A DNA stretch of 64,000 nt from Mesostigma viride (taxonomy: Eukaryota; Streptophyta; Mesostigmatophyceae; Mesostigmatales; Mesostigmataceae), in NCBI GenBank assembly GCA_009746045.1, contig RPFO01000366.1, positions 248,001 through 312,000 on the forward strand, in the 5' to 3' direction. The notes beneath the pieces are model-generated. The model saw only the letters and a list, made by a program, of their open reading frames with translations. It ran no database searches and was not told the DNA's origin. Numbering within the stretch: position 1 is the stretch's first letter; the number at the start of each line of letters is the position of its first letter. This document shows, piece after piece, positions 1 through 48,439 of the stretch. Position numbers and translations under genes: made by a program.

Positions 1-368
1 GAATAATGCATACGTTTATTTCAATGTGTCGTTCCGACAGTATTTTTCCGAGCCCTGCCCAGCATCATTCGTAATGCTTTACAACTCCCCATCCCAGATC
101 CATCCCGCTGAGGAATGTATGCTCACGTGACGCAGTCTACGTGAAAACAGGTACACGTCTTGTTTTTGGTCCATTGGAGTTCCTTCCCACCAGGAGAAAC
201 ATTTATTTTACATTAATTTTTGTGTGCTAGGCTTTATACTTATACAGCCTATGCCACACCTTCAATTACTCAGTGCACATCATTATCAAGTTGGTTATTG
301 TAGCACCATGCTGGGGGCCCAGCATACTCGAACACAAGGTTTTGCCCCTCTTAGCAGCCTACGTGGCC
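1..368. other. Non-coding; short LINE 3'-end remnant
   Basis: Positions 110-150 (CTGAGGAATGTATGCTCACGTGACGCAGTC) match the 3' end of the LINE at 5190-5220, so a fragment of a second LINE copy ends here. Nothing else is supported. Confidence 0.5.
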
Positions 369-541
369 GGGTGGGTGGGTGGGTGGGTGGGTGGGTGCAT
401 GGGTACGTGGGTGGGTGGGTGGGTGGGTGGGTGGGTGGGTGGGTGGGTGGGTGGGTGGGTGGGTGGGTGGGTGGGTGGGTGGGTGGGTGGGTGGGTGGGT
501 GGGTGGGTGGGTGGGTGGGTGGGTGGGTGGGTGGGTGGGTG
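369..541 (+). repeat. (GGGT)n microsatellite
   Basis: About 40 copies of GGGT with few interruptions (TGCATGGGTACG near 395). It could form G-quadruplexes. The ORFs drawn through it (GGWVGGWV, PPTHPPTH) are repeat artefacts. Confidence 0.95.
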
Positions 542-627
542 CCAGGGTGGGAGCTGAAAAGAGGCCTCCCTACGTCCCCTACACCAGACTAGCCCGGTAC
601 CACTCAGTACACTGACTATCATCATCC

Positions 628-732
628 ACATTGCGCCACGCATGAATGGCGGCTGGCGCAGGTACAAGGGTGTACTGACTGCCCATCACAGTTGCGCCAC
701 GCCTGCATGGCGGCTGGCGCAGGTACAAGGTC
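628..732 (+). repeat. Tandem duplication of about 58 bp
   Basis: TTGCGCCACGC followed by ATGGCGGCTGGCGCAGGTAC occurs at 630-665 and again at 690-725. The rest of 544-1275 shows no gene or repeat I can support. Confidence 0.75.
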
Positions 733-1283
733 TAGCGACGTATGTTAGAAGCTACCTAGGCCTGCACTTAGGAACCACAGTCAGCGTCGGCACAAAAAGG
801 GCCGGCCGGTGCAGTACCATTGTTACAAGCGCTAGTCTTACGCTACCTACGGCAGGTCGGTCCCCTTTGAGCCCGTCCACGCGTCATATATAAAACTGAC
901 TCGGGCCATGGCTGACATCATGCTAGTCCGCCGTACGCGGGCTGACGGATTTTGCGGTGCAGCAGGGCTATTAGGTTCCTCCCGTTAGGAGTTTCCACCA
1001 TTGGTCTTATCGTAGTATAGAGCTTTGACATGGCTCTGTATATAGGTTTATAGCTGGGCGTTTGCTTTGGTTTGCATGAGTGATTTCACTCCGCTGTAAG
1101 TAATTATATTTATATAAAATGAGCGAAGCTCGGCAACTCTACTGGGTTTGCCACGTGTCAGATTACTGCAACGCGATACATCGCATTCTAACCCTACAAC
1201 GCGATGTATCGCGTTGTAAGAAAACACGGGTTATTGCAAGCTATAACAATAGAAGCGAGACAGATGCTCACTAGCTTTAGCCG

Positions 1284-1974
1284 TAGGGCTGGCACATCCG
1301 TCGCATACCGAACACGGACATGTTCGGGCGAATACCGAACATGTGCGGCCGTGTTCGGGTCGGCAAAAATGTTCGGCCGAACATGTGCTGTTCGGGTTCG
1401 GGTCACCTATAGAAACTTACAGAACATGTTCGTGTCCGTATATTCGGGTCACCCTGGGAACCGGGCGAACATGTTCGCCTCTGACCCGGTACCGAACATT
1501 TTCTGGCGGAATCCTTGTAGTACCATCCAGTGATCCGACTCGGCAACGCTTCTCTGCATGATGAAAAAGCGGCCTAGTTTAGTCCGCCGACACGCTGCCA
1601 GCAAGAGCAAAGCTCAGTGTTGTACGGTAGTAGAATTGTCTAAGCACGACAGGACCAGTTTATAGGTAATGATTACGTACTGTAATCATTATTAGTATAT
1701 TGCGTATTATTATTATGAAAAGTGACAATAAACTAACAATGTATAGTTTCTCACTTAAATTTAATAATGAGTTGTTCGTGTTCGGTAAAATGTTTGGGTA
1801 ATGTTCGGGTTCGGGTTCGGGTTCGGGTCACTTAACCCTAAACAGTACATGTTCGTGTTCGTGTTCGGGTCACCTGGGAATGTACCGAACATGTTCGTGT
1901 TCGTGTTCAGGTACTCTCCCCAGGTGTTCGTGTTCGCGTCCGGGTCGAGAAAAGACCCGGATGTGCCAGCCCTA
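1284..1974. mobile_element. Non-autonomous hAT-like element
   Basis: Perfect 17-bp terminal inverted repeats TAGGGCTGGCACATCCG (1284-1300, and complement 1958-1974) are flanked by an 8-bp target duplication (TTTAGCCG at 1276-1283, GTTAGCCG at 1975-1982, one mismatch). Both subterminal regions are packed with TTCGGGT and GAACATGTTCG words, typical transposase-binding style repeats of hAT elements. No transposase ORF is present. Confidence 0.9.
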
Positions 1975-4251
1975 GTTAGCCGAGAGACAAATGCAAGACA
2001 AATGATCACGACGAGACTTGTTGTAGGGTACCCATCTATCCCTCCCATCGCGCACTCAGGCTACTGAGGCTAGCCACGTTGGCGTACTTGCCAGTTTCAC
2101 ACGTGGCTTGGAAACAGTCGTGTGCTCAGGTAAGTTAGTGTTGATGGAGATAGTTGCACGCAAACGCAACAGTGTCAGTTTCTTCGCCATAACTCAGGCT
2201 GCACCGCCCGCATCCGCCTGCGATTCCCCTCGCCCTTTCGTAAGCACGTGGCACCACCTGATTTGCGCACACTGCAGTTGCTTCAGAAATCTGACGACAC
2301 TCTGGAGGACTTCCCTGAAAAACGCGCCCACAAGCGCGCGGCAGAGCTGGCGTTCGTAGACGCGCTGGACATCTCGGCCAGCCACGCCCAGCTGTTTGCT
2401 GCCGGCCCGGCCTCGGCCCTTCGGCACCTCGCCGGCAAGCTGCCCGCGGCCGGGGCCCTGCTGCCCCCCCGCCGCCCGCCCCGCTTCACCAGCCTGCACC
2501 GGCTCCCCGCCGTCATCCAGGCCCGGCAAGCCCTGCGTGACAACCGCGACCCCGCCCGCTACGCCCGCCTCAAAGCCTATTCCCACTCGATCGGGCATCC
2601 GGCAGGCGACCAAGGAGCAGGAGGACCTCCATGTTCGCGAGTACTTGAATCGCCCACCTCAAGGACCAGCACGGCAAGTACGCCTGGACCTGCCTGCGTC
2701 ACGCCCAGCGGCCCGCCGGCGGCGCGCAGCCGGCGCTGCGGACGCTCTCTGGCTCTGACACCGCAGCAGCAGCTCGACCAGTGGTATTCCTCCCAGTCCC
2801 GGCTGCTCGGCGCCCCCCCGCCGCCTCCGCCGCTTGGCCCTTTGGCGGCCGCGCGCCTGGCGGTAGCGCCTGCGGACGTCCCTGCGCCGCCCACGCCGCC
2901 CGCCGCTGAGCAGGACAGGTCTACACGTACCCAGCCCTGACGGAACCCCTGGCCGACCCCAACGAGCTACCGCCGTTCACCGAGCTCGAGCTGAGCACCG
3001 CCGCCAAGCAACTCCCGGCTTCTACGCCGCCGTTGGACCTGACCAGCTCCCCGCCCCGGTGATTAAGCTGACGGCGCTAACGGATCCTGGAGCTGCTTGA
3101 CATCTGCAACCCGGGATCCTGCTAGCCGACACGCCGCCAATTCCTGAGTGGCAGCACAGCTACCGTATTATGCTGTACAAAAACAAAGGTTCCCCTGACG
3201 ACCCGGCCCGCCAACTACAGAGGAGTCTGCATCCAGAGCGCCGCACTCAAGTTGTTCATGCGCATGATCCTCAACCGCCTTCGTTCCGGCTCTCGACCGT
3301 CACCTAGGGGGAAAGTCAAATGGGCTTTCGTCCTGGGCGCAACACCGTCATGGCCATCTTCGTCGCGCGTCGCCTCTTCGAGGAAATCGCTCTCCTGCAG
3401 CCTGGTGAGTTTCCCGCCATCCTGATCTTCGTCGACTTCATCAAGCTAGGCTTTTAATATTCTGTCCTCTGGGACGCTCTATGGGCTGTAGTTGCTCGCG
3501 CTCGCGTCCCCACTCCCCTGATTACCGTCATCCGCACGCTGTATGAGGGCCGTCGACCACTTCGGTGCGCGCACTCAACACGGCTTTACCCCGCCATGCC
3601 CACTGCAGACCGGCGTCTGGCAGGGTTGCGTCCTGTCTCCGTACCTGTTTATTATTGTAGTGGATTATGTTATGCGCCAGGCACGTGCTCGCTTTGCTAG
3701 CATTGCAAGCCGTGCCCCCGGCCTAGCAATCACGAACGAGCTTGGAGAAGGGAGGCCGACTAACAAGCAGGATTTACTAGCTGACATCATTTATGCCGAC
3801 GAGATCACGCTCATCGAGAAGCTGGAGTCTGCCCAACTTTGGCTGGACTGCCTGGCGCTCGAGGCTCGGGCGGTTGGTCTAGAAATCAGCCCCAAAACGG
3901 AGGCCCTGGCCCTCGGCATGGCAGGGCCCCCACCCACACTCCGCCTCTTAGACGACACCGAGGTCCCCTACCCTACTTCAGGCCCGCTTCAAGCTGGTCG
4001 GCAGTTGGCTTCCCGACTGCGAGGACGACCTGACGACACGGATCGGCATGGCGTGGGCGCAACTCCATGACCACCGCCGCTGGTGGAGCAACCCCGCCCT
4101 ACCCCGGATTGTCAAGCGTGACCTCTTCAAGGTCGTCATTCTGACGATCCTGACCTACGGCGCCGAGACCAGGACACTGACGCAGGAGCTGGAGCAACGA
4201 CTCGACGGCAACGTCACCAAGATGCTGCGCAAGGCCCTTAACATCCCCTTT

Positions 4252-4663
4252 AACACTACCGCCTCGTCTGCCATTACAGTAGAGGACAGCTCGGATGAGG
4301 ATTATATCCCCATCTAGTGCTTAACGGTTGGGGGATGATGCAGACGATATTTTGATTCTGATTTGGCACGCCGCAAAGGTGACAACCATTTGCGTTCAGT
4401 GCCGGTCCGCGGGAAACGCGGAAAAACGCGATCTGCAAATGAATTCAGGCCGGAATCGAACTGGGGACCTCTCGCACCAATTTTGCTGACTAGAGGACGG
4501 ACGTCTCCGGATCCTAGGAGATCGCCAACTGACACCTACAGTCATCCGCAAAAGTTCTCCTTTCCGGGATATTTGTTTAAACTTTTGTGTAATTATTTTT
4601 CTAATGAGATTAGCATAGTACTCCGTGGCATGCCATTGCGCATGACACGCAAGTACTCACTTA
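4252..4663 (+). mobile_element. SINE-like insertion in the LINE, with a second insertion inside it
   Basis: A 15-bp target duplication CTTAACATCCCCTTT occurs at 4237-4251 and 4664-4678. The ends match the element at 43629-43850: ACACTACCGCCTCG at the start, ATGACACGCAAGTACTCACTTACTT at the end. The extra length comes from the nested sequence at 4353-4567. Confidence 0.85.
4353..4567 (-). mobile_element. tRNA-derived SINE-like sequence, third nesting level
   Basis: GATATTT flanks it at 4346-4352 and 4568-4574, and the related element at 43.6 kb lacks it. The minus strand contains TTGGTGCGAGAGGTCCC followed by GTTCGATTCCGGC (4440-4490), which matches the 3' half of a proline tRNA including a B-box. 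A clear A-box is not seen, so it is a remnant rather than a tRNA gene. Confidence 0.65.
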
Positions 4664-5250
4664 CTTAACATCCCCTTTGATTTTCACATTAGTAATGAGG
4701 ATTTGTACGCTGATTTGCCCTATTCTGATTTTCTGATTTGGCCTATGTTTCCCACATTATTAGGCACAGGCGCCTGGGCCTAGCCGGGCACCTGGCCCGC
4801 ACAGATCAGGTAGACACATCAGATAGACTAGCTGGCACCATGCAAGCCCGCCCAGCCTGGGCGATATGTCCTCAGCTGGCGTGCCCCAGGCCGCGCGCGG
4901 CAGGGCCGCCACCCGTGGACTTTTCGGTATAGACTCGGCATGGACATGTGCTACACTAGACGCGACGGGCTCACGCCCGGGCAGCCTCCTGGTTTGTCTG
5001 TAATATGGAGGCAGATGGTACGCAAGGATAGATGGCAAATAGTCATGAAGGAGACCACCCCCAAGTCTGTGGGGGCTCCGCGTGTGACCGCGTATGGCAT
5101 TCATAGCGATTCGGGCCGCGGTGCCCACACCCCTGTAACTAGGACCTAGATAGCTTACACCATCCATTCCATCCCACGTTCCCCTCCCACTGAGGACTTA
5201 TGCTCACGTGACGCAGTCACGTGTCTATTAATTAATGAATTAATTAACTC

Positions 5251-5396
5251 AGGCTGCATATCCCTTATTCTTGCAACACTAGAGATAAGTACCATGATAG
5301 ACGTTTACGCTATCTAGGCAACTCAGGTCCCGTACCCCTTATTCTTGCTACACTGGGGATCTGATGATAGACATCTACCCTATCTAGGCTTTTGTC
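5251..5396 (+). repeat. Tandem pair of about 73 bp downstream of PHYLLO
   Basis: AACTCAGG through CTATCTAGGC occurs twice (about 5250-5321 and 5321-5396), sharing CCCTTATTCTTGC and GATAGAC words. It lies between the LINE tail and the PHYLLO stop, so the PHYLLO 3'UTR probably includes it. Confidence 0.7.
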
Positions 5397-5419
5397 TCGC
5401 TCCATACACCGACGCCAGC

Positions 5420-33819
<28,400 letters not shown>

Positions 33820-35770
33820 GTCGTCGCTACTGATGTGCTGGTAGCCTGGACGATGCGGGTGACGAGAACAGAAATTTGGTTCCCTAGGACAACAAGTATG
33901 GACATGTCAGCATTCATGGACGTGCCGGTAGCCTGGAGAGTGATAATCAGAGTGAAATAGGGCACAACAAGGATACTTAGGATATTTGAAGAGGATGAAA
34001 ACAAAAGGGTATAATTTTCGATACATGCGTGCTGATCCTGCCCTATCAAGTCAATGGCAACGTCCAGAGGCACTTTGTCAGGCCATCCGGTATCTCCCCC
34101 ACCCCCAAACACCCCGGCATCCTTTCGACCTGTGGACAACTGATCCAAGTCCGTGGAGAAGACGCGAGACAAACCGTGGCGTGGCTTACAGCTCGATAAA
34201 AAGAATTAACAGCGACATTAGCGGATCACATATGTGCACCTAAGGGCTTTAGCTAGGAGTTTCGGCGGCCAACCGCGGGAGACGACGTCGAGCCTCAAGA
34301 TGCACAAAATGCGACACATATATACCGCACAATCAATCGGAAGTGACAATAATGTCATGGCATCGTTGCGTTGCCTTGCTATCGACAATCATGGATTCAA
34401 GCCAGGTTTGAACGGGTCGTGCTCATGAGGTGGCCTGCCTGCTGATTCAAAAGCCACCCTAAATCAAAACATAAACAACGCAGTGAGACCTGAGGACGAC
34501 GTATTTAGGCAATGTAAGATAATGTTTGGGAAGCTACGACACTGCAGAGGTAGTGGAATAGCGGTATGGGGCGTCGAGGCAACTTCCCTCAGGACTGACC
34601 CCACTAAACCAAGCAGGCAGGGATAAAACAAACGTACCTGGCGAAGTCATTGGTGGGACCAGCCCGGATGCAGCCAATGGAGCTTGCTGCATCATTTCCG
34701 CGAAACTTCACTACAAACAATGACCGCGACTACTTACTGCATGTCCTAATGATGCCATAATTCTTCAAAAAAGCAGTTGGTTTTAAAACTTGCAGCGTAT
34801 CGGCAGCCGGAACGCAAGGCCATGGGTTTATTTTACCTCAGCGTGCCTAGTGCGGAAATTGAGGAAATATTGGGGATGGTCCTGAGCCACCATATTGACG
34901 GTTCTTCATTTGCCACAAACACGGGCGGTGCTATACCCAGGCTACGGGCAGGGTAAGATGGCCAGTGAAGTTATTGGAGATCCAGAGCAGCTCGCGGGAA
35001 AATGGCAAATCAGGATAAAGCCTCGGTACTAAGCCGCTGTGATTATACTTGCGCACGTGTCCTTTGGCGGTGGCATGTGAATACGGTCGATGGCGAATAA
35101 TTAATCAATCGAACAAGAATCGAACATGAAATATTGTACTTCTCTGCGCACGGACATCGGACTAGCGACACTAGGCCCACGTGCAGCACCCATCGCCGAT
35201 ATGCGGCGTCAACGGAAAAGTTATGCGTAGAAGTCCGGTAAAGTCGGTATGGAACATGGTATAGTTGTAATCTAAATCTAATACGAGCAAAATCTATGAC
35301 CGGCAAATCCAGCGCTAGGGTTAACAGGTGTGCTAGAGCTGAGGTTCTGAGGGAGAATGTGTCGTTTATACATAGAAGTTTTTTGGGATTGCACGGCGCA
35401 AATTAAGGGCCGCACACGTTAAATCTATCGGGGCAACCCGACCTTCTTGTTGGCCGCCTTTCCTGTGTGATTCCGAATTAATATTCCAAGCTGGAGGGCG
35501 GTAGGGAGGTTACTTACTGTAGCGTAGATACTTTCCGGTCATTCCGTCACGGCGAGCCCAATACGTCTTTTAACACGGGTTGAGCATTCATGTATGCTCA
35601 CGAGAACAGCGGGATTGGCTTGCGATTTTTGCCGCTGTCACAGCGGATGTTTTACTCGCATGTGACGAGGGTGGCTTTATCATTTTAAAATGTGAATTGT
35701 TAAGCTACCTTCTGCCAGCTGCACAGGGCAAGTAATTAGGGTAAACACCAGCACTGTCTGGGTGTTGAAA
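33820..35770. other. Divergent intergenic region between PHYLLO and the plus-strand membrane-protein gene
   Basis: About 1.95 kb separate the two first ATGs. I see no convincing ORF, RNA gene or transposon end here. The two genes are transcribed away from each other, so both promoters must lie in this stretch unless 5' leader exons exist. No specific element can be named. Confidence 0.5.
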
Positions 35771-43501
<7,731 letters not shown>

Positions 43502-43628
43502 TTAATTCCATGTACAGTCATTACCGCGTCAAGTTGCGATTTTAAAGGTTGCGTTAAGTTGCGACGCCGAAATTTGGGCGGCGACCGCAACTAATAGCCT
43601 GGGTAAGCCATTTTCGGCCGCGCAGGAG

Positions 43629-43631
43629 GCC

Positions 43632-43669
<38 letters not shown>

Positions 43670-43850
43670 CTTGCTTGTCATGCGCATGGGCATGCCACAG
43701 AGTTCTATGCTAATCTCATTAAAAATAATAACACGAAAGTTACAAATATCGTCTGCATCATTCCCCGACCATGAAGTCACTGGAGGGGGATATAATCCTA
43801 ATCTGAGCTGTCGTCTGCTGTAATGGCAGCCCGCGAGGCGGTAGTGTAGC
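43629..43850 (-). mobile_element. SINE-like element, (ACTT)n tail
   Basis: Read on the minus strand it begins ACACTACCGCCTCG and ends ATGCGCATGACAAGCAAG followed by (TACT)n, which is the TAAG tract at 43632-43672 on the plus strand. The same ends and order occur in the insertion at 4252-4663. It sits about 130 bp beyond the stop of the membrane-protein gene. No target duplication is visible. Confidence 0.7.
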
Positions 43851-45602
43851 GGCTATCCTCAGGGGCAATAACCTCCACCTGAGGACTTCTACCCTGCATA
43901 TTCTACCAATGGGCCGCGGGGCCTGTGGGGAGAATTTTAACAGGACCATGCCCCACAGGAAGGTGCTTATCGCAGACAGCAGCCCATTTCTCCTTGTCTA
44001 TCATGTGGGTGCGGAGTTCAGATAATCCCAGAAGCCCTGCATCCTCCGTCAAGCGATTGTGTCACGTAGGTCCGGGTCGCACCGCGCGTCCGTGCGGGGC
44101 GCGCGCAAGTTTACCAGTGGGTTGCGACAGGACAAAGGGACCCTGCCATAATGTAGGAGGTGTCTACCTGGTTGGCCAGTCCTAAGCCCGCCCGCAGGGC
44201 CCACATTGGTATTCACCTGGTCTGTGCGGGCAAGATGGCCGGCAAAGAGCAGGCGGCGGTGTCGGATGGTATGGGTGACAAGAGGGAGCTCGCAGTAGAG
44301 CTCGGCCTGGGTGCGGCGCTCTTGGTAGTGGACGCCGAGGATGTGTCATGTGACGGAGGATTTGAGTGACTGTGCCGTCAAGCTGATTGCTCAGCGCCTG
44401 GCCCAGGGCCGGTCCACGCCTTGCAGCCGTAAATTAATTAATTAAACTCGTGCTCCTGTTGGGTAGTCACGGAGCATTAACGGGTTAAGCCCGACGGATG
44501 GATGGATCGATGGGTACACACAATCCTACCGGTCTAAGCTATCTACAAAAACAGTCCTACTCTATATCTATGGTGCCCGCGACCCTAGGGGTCTTGTCTA
44601 GCATGCTTCCCACGTGTGCAAACGCACGGCAATTCCCCCTGCAGGGGATTGTTGTCCTCTATGACCTACTAAGCTGCATGAGACCACTTGGCCTTGCCCA
44701 TCATCTTTTTCCAAATCACAGAGGGGCCTAGCTGGGCGGGGCGTTCGAAAGAAGCATTGCATGCATGCAACCAGCGCAGATTCTGCCAACACATCGCATT
44801 GGATCTCAGTCCGCAAAGAGACGGCAGCCGTAAAGGAGGATGCTGAGGACAGAATGCGCTTGTGCCGCTCACTCAGGTAGCTCGACATGTCCAGAACTTG
44901 TCGAGGCAGCGGTCGGCGGACTCAGGGCCGCCCAGCTAGGCCTGGCCAACGCGGGTGTTGATGTCGTCGGCCGTGGAGGGGAGCCGGCCAGCTGCCAAGG
45001 AGCTTGAAGCGAGTCGCCTGGGGGACGGGGCTGCCGTCCAGCAGGAGGAGGGTGCATGGGTGGGGTGCATGGTCTCAGCGGGGAAGCCTCAAGCCGATGT
45101 CCACCATGACCTCCGTTTTCTGGCTGATCATATAAGCCCAACCGCCCGCGCTTCCGGTGACAAGCTATCTAGCCAGAGCTGGGCGGACTCCGGGGTCTCC
45201 ACGAGCGTCGTGTCATCAGCGTAGATCACTGAGATCACTCATGCAGTCGGTAGGGCGGGTCGATCAACCCTGCCGTACTAAGCTGGCCGGCGTACTCCGT
45301 GATCTCGATCCCCGGCGGGCGCCCCTCCACCCGGGCAAAGCGGGCTTGTGCACACCTCATAATTATAGTCCACCATAATGATGAATCTAGATATGGGGAG
45401 AGCACACAGACAGCCCTGCCACACCCTAGTGTGCAAGGGGAATGCCGAAGTGACGTACGCCGTCGATCAGCGGTACGAACCTGGGTTTGGGACCCTTCGT
45501 ACTGAGAACTCACCGACTGGCGAATGATCTCAACGATGTACGATGGGAGACGGAACAGGTGGAGGACCACCCATAGGCCGGGCGTCCCATATAACCATAT
45601 CG

Positions 45603-48087
45603 AATTAAATTAAATTTAATTGTAACATATATCTCCGTTGGGAGTACATGTAGCACATATGACCTGAGAAGGAGCATATGGCTTTTAATACATTCTGGGC
45701 TACTTCCTGCAAGGGTAGGGTGTAAACTACACCTGCTCTGGGTGCACAACTCTAAGTGCACCTGCACCACCATGATGCATCAGAGCTCAAAGGCCTGGCA
45801 TGGGGTGGAATGATCATCATGGCTAAACAAGGGCAAGGGCATGTGGCTTCTCAGCAGAGAGTAGCTCTCTGCATAGGCAGAGCTTGGCTAAATTCCGCAT
45901 CATCCATGGGCAGTCCCATTAATTATAGCTAGGCAGAGCTTGGCTATAATAAGTTCTTATTGCATCATCCATGGGTATAGTCCCATTATAGGGGCACATG
46001 CGCTACGTAGTCGCGAGTCACGGGCTAGGCTAAGCCTGACTAATCTACACTACTCAATACACATTCCCTACTGACTGGGTCGGGGGTGGCAGAGGGCGCC
46101 TGCCAGGGCTTGTGGTCGAGCTCAAAGGCCTGGCATGGGGTGGAATGATCATCATGGCTAAACAAGGGCAAGGGCATGGCTTCTCAGCAGAGAGTAGCTC
46201 CCTGCATAGGCAGAGCTTGGCTAAATTCTTAATGCATCATCCATGGGCAGTCCCATTAATTATAGCTAGGCAGAGCTTGGCTAATAAGTTCTTATTGCAT
46301 CATCCATGGGTATAGTCCCATTATAGGGGCACATGCGCTACGTAGTCGCGAGTCACGGGCTCAGGCTAAGCCTGACTAATCTACACTACTGATACATACA
46401 CATTCCCTAGATCGACTGGGTCGGGGGTGGCAGAGCCGGGCGCCGCCCGCCAGGCCTGCGAAGGCTTGTGGTCGACATGGATGACCTCCCCCCTAGCTCC
46501 ATGCAGTAGAACGGTTTCCCCCCTGCGCTCTGCCGGAGCTGGAGGTAGGTCAGCCATAGCTGCCGTCGCCGCTGTTGCTGGGGCAGGGTCAAGTCGTTGA
46601 CCAGCTTGTAGGAAGTCCCCAGCCGAGAGCTTCTTGCGGCATTTAAGAAACGACTGCTTATCCGCCATGTACTTAACTAAAGGTGAGGAGCACGGGGGCC
46701 GGGCCAGCCTTACCCCGCGCGCGGGGAAGGCGGACAGCCGACATCCGCAGCTCACCAGTGAGTTGCATGGGGGCACTGAGAATGTCGCGCTAATAATGGC
46801 AAGAGACTCCGAGTTCTCACCTGCCGGCCGGTCGAAGTGCTGGATATCGACAATGAGTCAGATGTGGCTGCGCTGGACGCTGGCCGGGTGATGTCGGCCT
46901 CCTCGCGGAGGTCGAGCTAGGGATTGTTGCTTGAGCTGTGCGCCGCGATGGTGGAGGCGGTGGAGGTGGCGTGTTGCCGTTCAGCACGTCCGCCCAGGTC
47001 TGGGTGCATGGGGGGAGCATCGCTGGCCATGCAGTGGCCGGGCCATGCAGCCGGTGCCGGCTGGGCAGCGATGTCCTTCACCGCCTGGGCGGTGAGGTCT
47101 GCGGTGTTTTGCAGGCACTCAATGGCGATGGTGTTGTCGTGGAGGCGCTGGTCGATGTCGAGGAGCTGGGCTTTGATGTCGGCGGTGGAGGTGGAGGTGG
47201 AGGAGGCGAGGATCGGGGCGCCGGGGAGGTGGAGGTGGGCGGTGGTGGAGAGGTGAGGGAGCTCCGAGTAGCCATGCAGCGTGCCTCCCATTGCTGCCAC
47301 ATCTGCAGCGAGGGGAGTCACGTGCTGCTGGAGGGCTTCCGTGAGGATGGATCGAGCGGAGTGTGGGTGCGGAAACGGGATGGAGCCCAGATCTCGCCAT
47401 CAGAGCGCATGAGAAGGGAGCAGAGGATGAGGTGCTGAAGACGGGGGCGGTTTTGGGGATGGTCCGTCACATAGGTGCATGAGGGGACACCAATCACACC
47501 ATGTGCCGTCTTGGAAGATGAGGCGGTTGATGCTGTGGAGATGGAGGCACAGGTCGACGTAAAGCGAGGCGTAGCCCCTGTATTAAAGATGCAGGACAGG
47601 GCACTGGTTGGGGGCATGTTCCAAGGTCCAGTCGCGTGGTTGGCGATATTGAAGGATATGAGCGAAGCGGGCGGTTCTGGTGGGCGCGATTCCGCTGGGC
47701 GGTTGCGCTTGGGATCAGGCGAGGCCGAGGGCAAGGCCGCAGGCCGAGTCGAGTGCACTAGCTACCAACGCTTGGGTAGTGGCACCGGCGGCTGCCTGGC
47801 AGGCCGAGCGGAGCTACAGCCGGAGCGCTGCAGGCGAATTTCAGTCTTGGCTCAGGCTGCGCAGCCGCCAGGCCGTGCGCTGCGTAGTCGAGCATTTGCC
47901 CGCCATAATTAACATTGCGTTTTAGTTTCAGGAAAATGTATCAGCGTGTGCGTCTTAGACAGACGAAGCGATTGTGATATTCACGGGCGAATTTGGTGCC
48001 CAAACATGAAAGTTATGAGCGCCGCCATCAGCTACATATGGCTACCTCGCGGCTCACCAGCTGATGACTGCGGCTGACCATGCAAGC
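45603..48087 (-). mobile_element. 2.5-kb element nested in the LINE, family unknown
   Basis: A 9-bp near-identical duplication (ACCATATCG at 45594-45602, ACCGTATCG at 48088-48096) flanks it exactly where the LINE reading is interrupted after KAF. On the minus strand it ends in an AATTTAATTTAATT tail, so a non-LTR mode of insertion is likely. It holds two minus-strand open frames of unknown kind (47318-47758 and 46917-47321, Pro/Ser/Thr-rich) and a tandem duplication at its 3' side. Confidence 0.55.
45784..46465. repeat. Tandem duplication, unit about 340 bp
   Basis: The block beginning GAGCTCAAAGGCCTGGCATG near 45785 recurs near 46122, followed by the same order of words (TGATCATCATGGC, GGCAGAGCTTGGCT, CATCCATGGG, GGTCGGGGGTGGCAGAG). 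Smaller internal repeats of GCAGAGCTTGGCT occur in each copy. Confidence 0.85.
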
Positions 48088-48439
48088 ACCGTATCGCCGG
48101 AATGCCTTGGTGTAATCCACCACAAAGATCAATATAGCAAGGGTAAGAGGCCGGGGGCCAGGCGGCCCGCACTTCCTCGATCAGACGGCGCGCAGTCATG
48201 GTGACCATAATAACACAATTGCGACCAACACGGAAGCCCATCTGGGACTCATGCACCTTACTAAGTGGGAATCGAGGCTGGCATGCATGCGGTTCAGCAG
48301 GAGACGCCTGAAGACTTTCAGCACGCAGCTTTGGAGGCATACGCCGCGGTAGTTGCCTTGTCGACCGGACCCCTTGCCGTTGTACGTAGAGCATGATCGG
48401 TCGACCCGCGGATGGGCTTGATGGATGGCGGAACCTAAC

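Larger units (their letters stand above)
2100..5250 (+). mobile_element. Decayed RTE-like LINE carrying nested insertions
   Basis: RT fragments lie in several frames: YRIMLYKNKGSPDDP near 3170, MGFRPGRNTVMAIFVARRL near 3320, PLQTGVWQGCVLSPYLF near 3600, IIYADEITLIEK near 3790, ILTYGAETRTLTQELEQRL near 4150, and the C-terminal HRRLGLAGHLARTDQVDT near 4765. The catalytic YADD reads YADE, and there are several frame changes, so it is dead. It ends near 5250 with a (TTAA) tail like the other LINEs. The left boundary is uncertain. Confidence 0.8.
44430..48430 (-). mobile_element. Decayed RTE-like LINE with a nested element
   Basis: The 5' RT part (KVHESQMGFRVGRN, RRLIEEVRAAW) lies at 48100-48400; the middle and 3' parts (FRLPSYIVEIIRQ, VIYADDTTLVETPESAQLW, SVIWKKMMGKAKW) lie at 44600-45595. 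It ends in a (TTAA)n tail at 44430-44446. The gap is filled by the element at 45603-48087. Frames are broken in many places, so it is inactive. Confidence 0.75.

Noticed and set aside
369..541. Telomere repeat
   Set aside because: GGGT lacks the TTAGGG/TTTAGGG form and has ordinary sequence on both sides.
224..667. ORFs GGWVGGWV and PPTHPPTH
   Set aside because: They only translate the (GGGT)n tract in several frames; no coding context.
4440..4520. Functional tRNA-Pro gene
   Set aside because: Only the 3' half is recognisable, the T stem is mispaired and no A-box is seen; it lies inside a nested SINE-like insertion.
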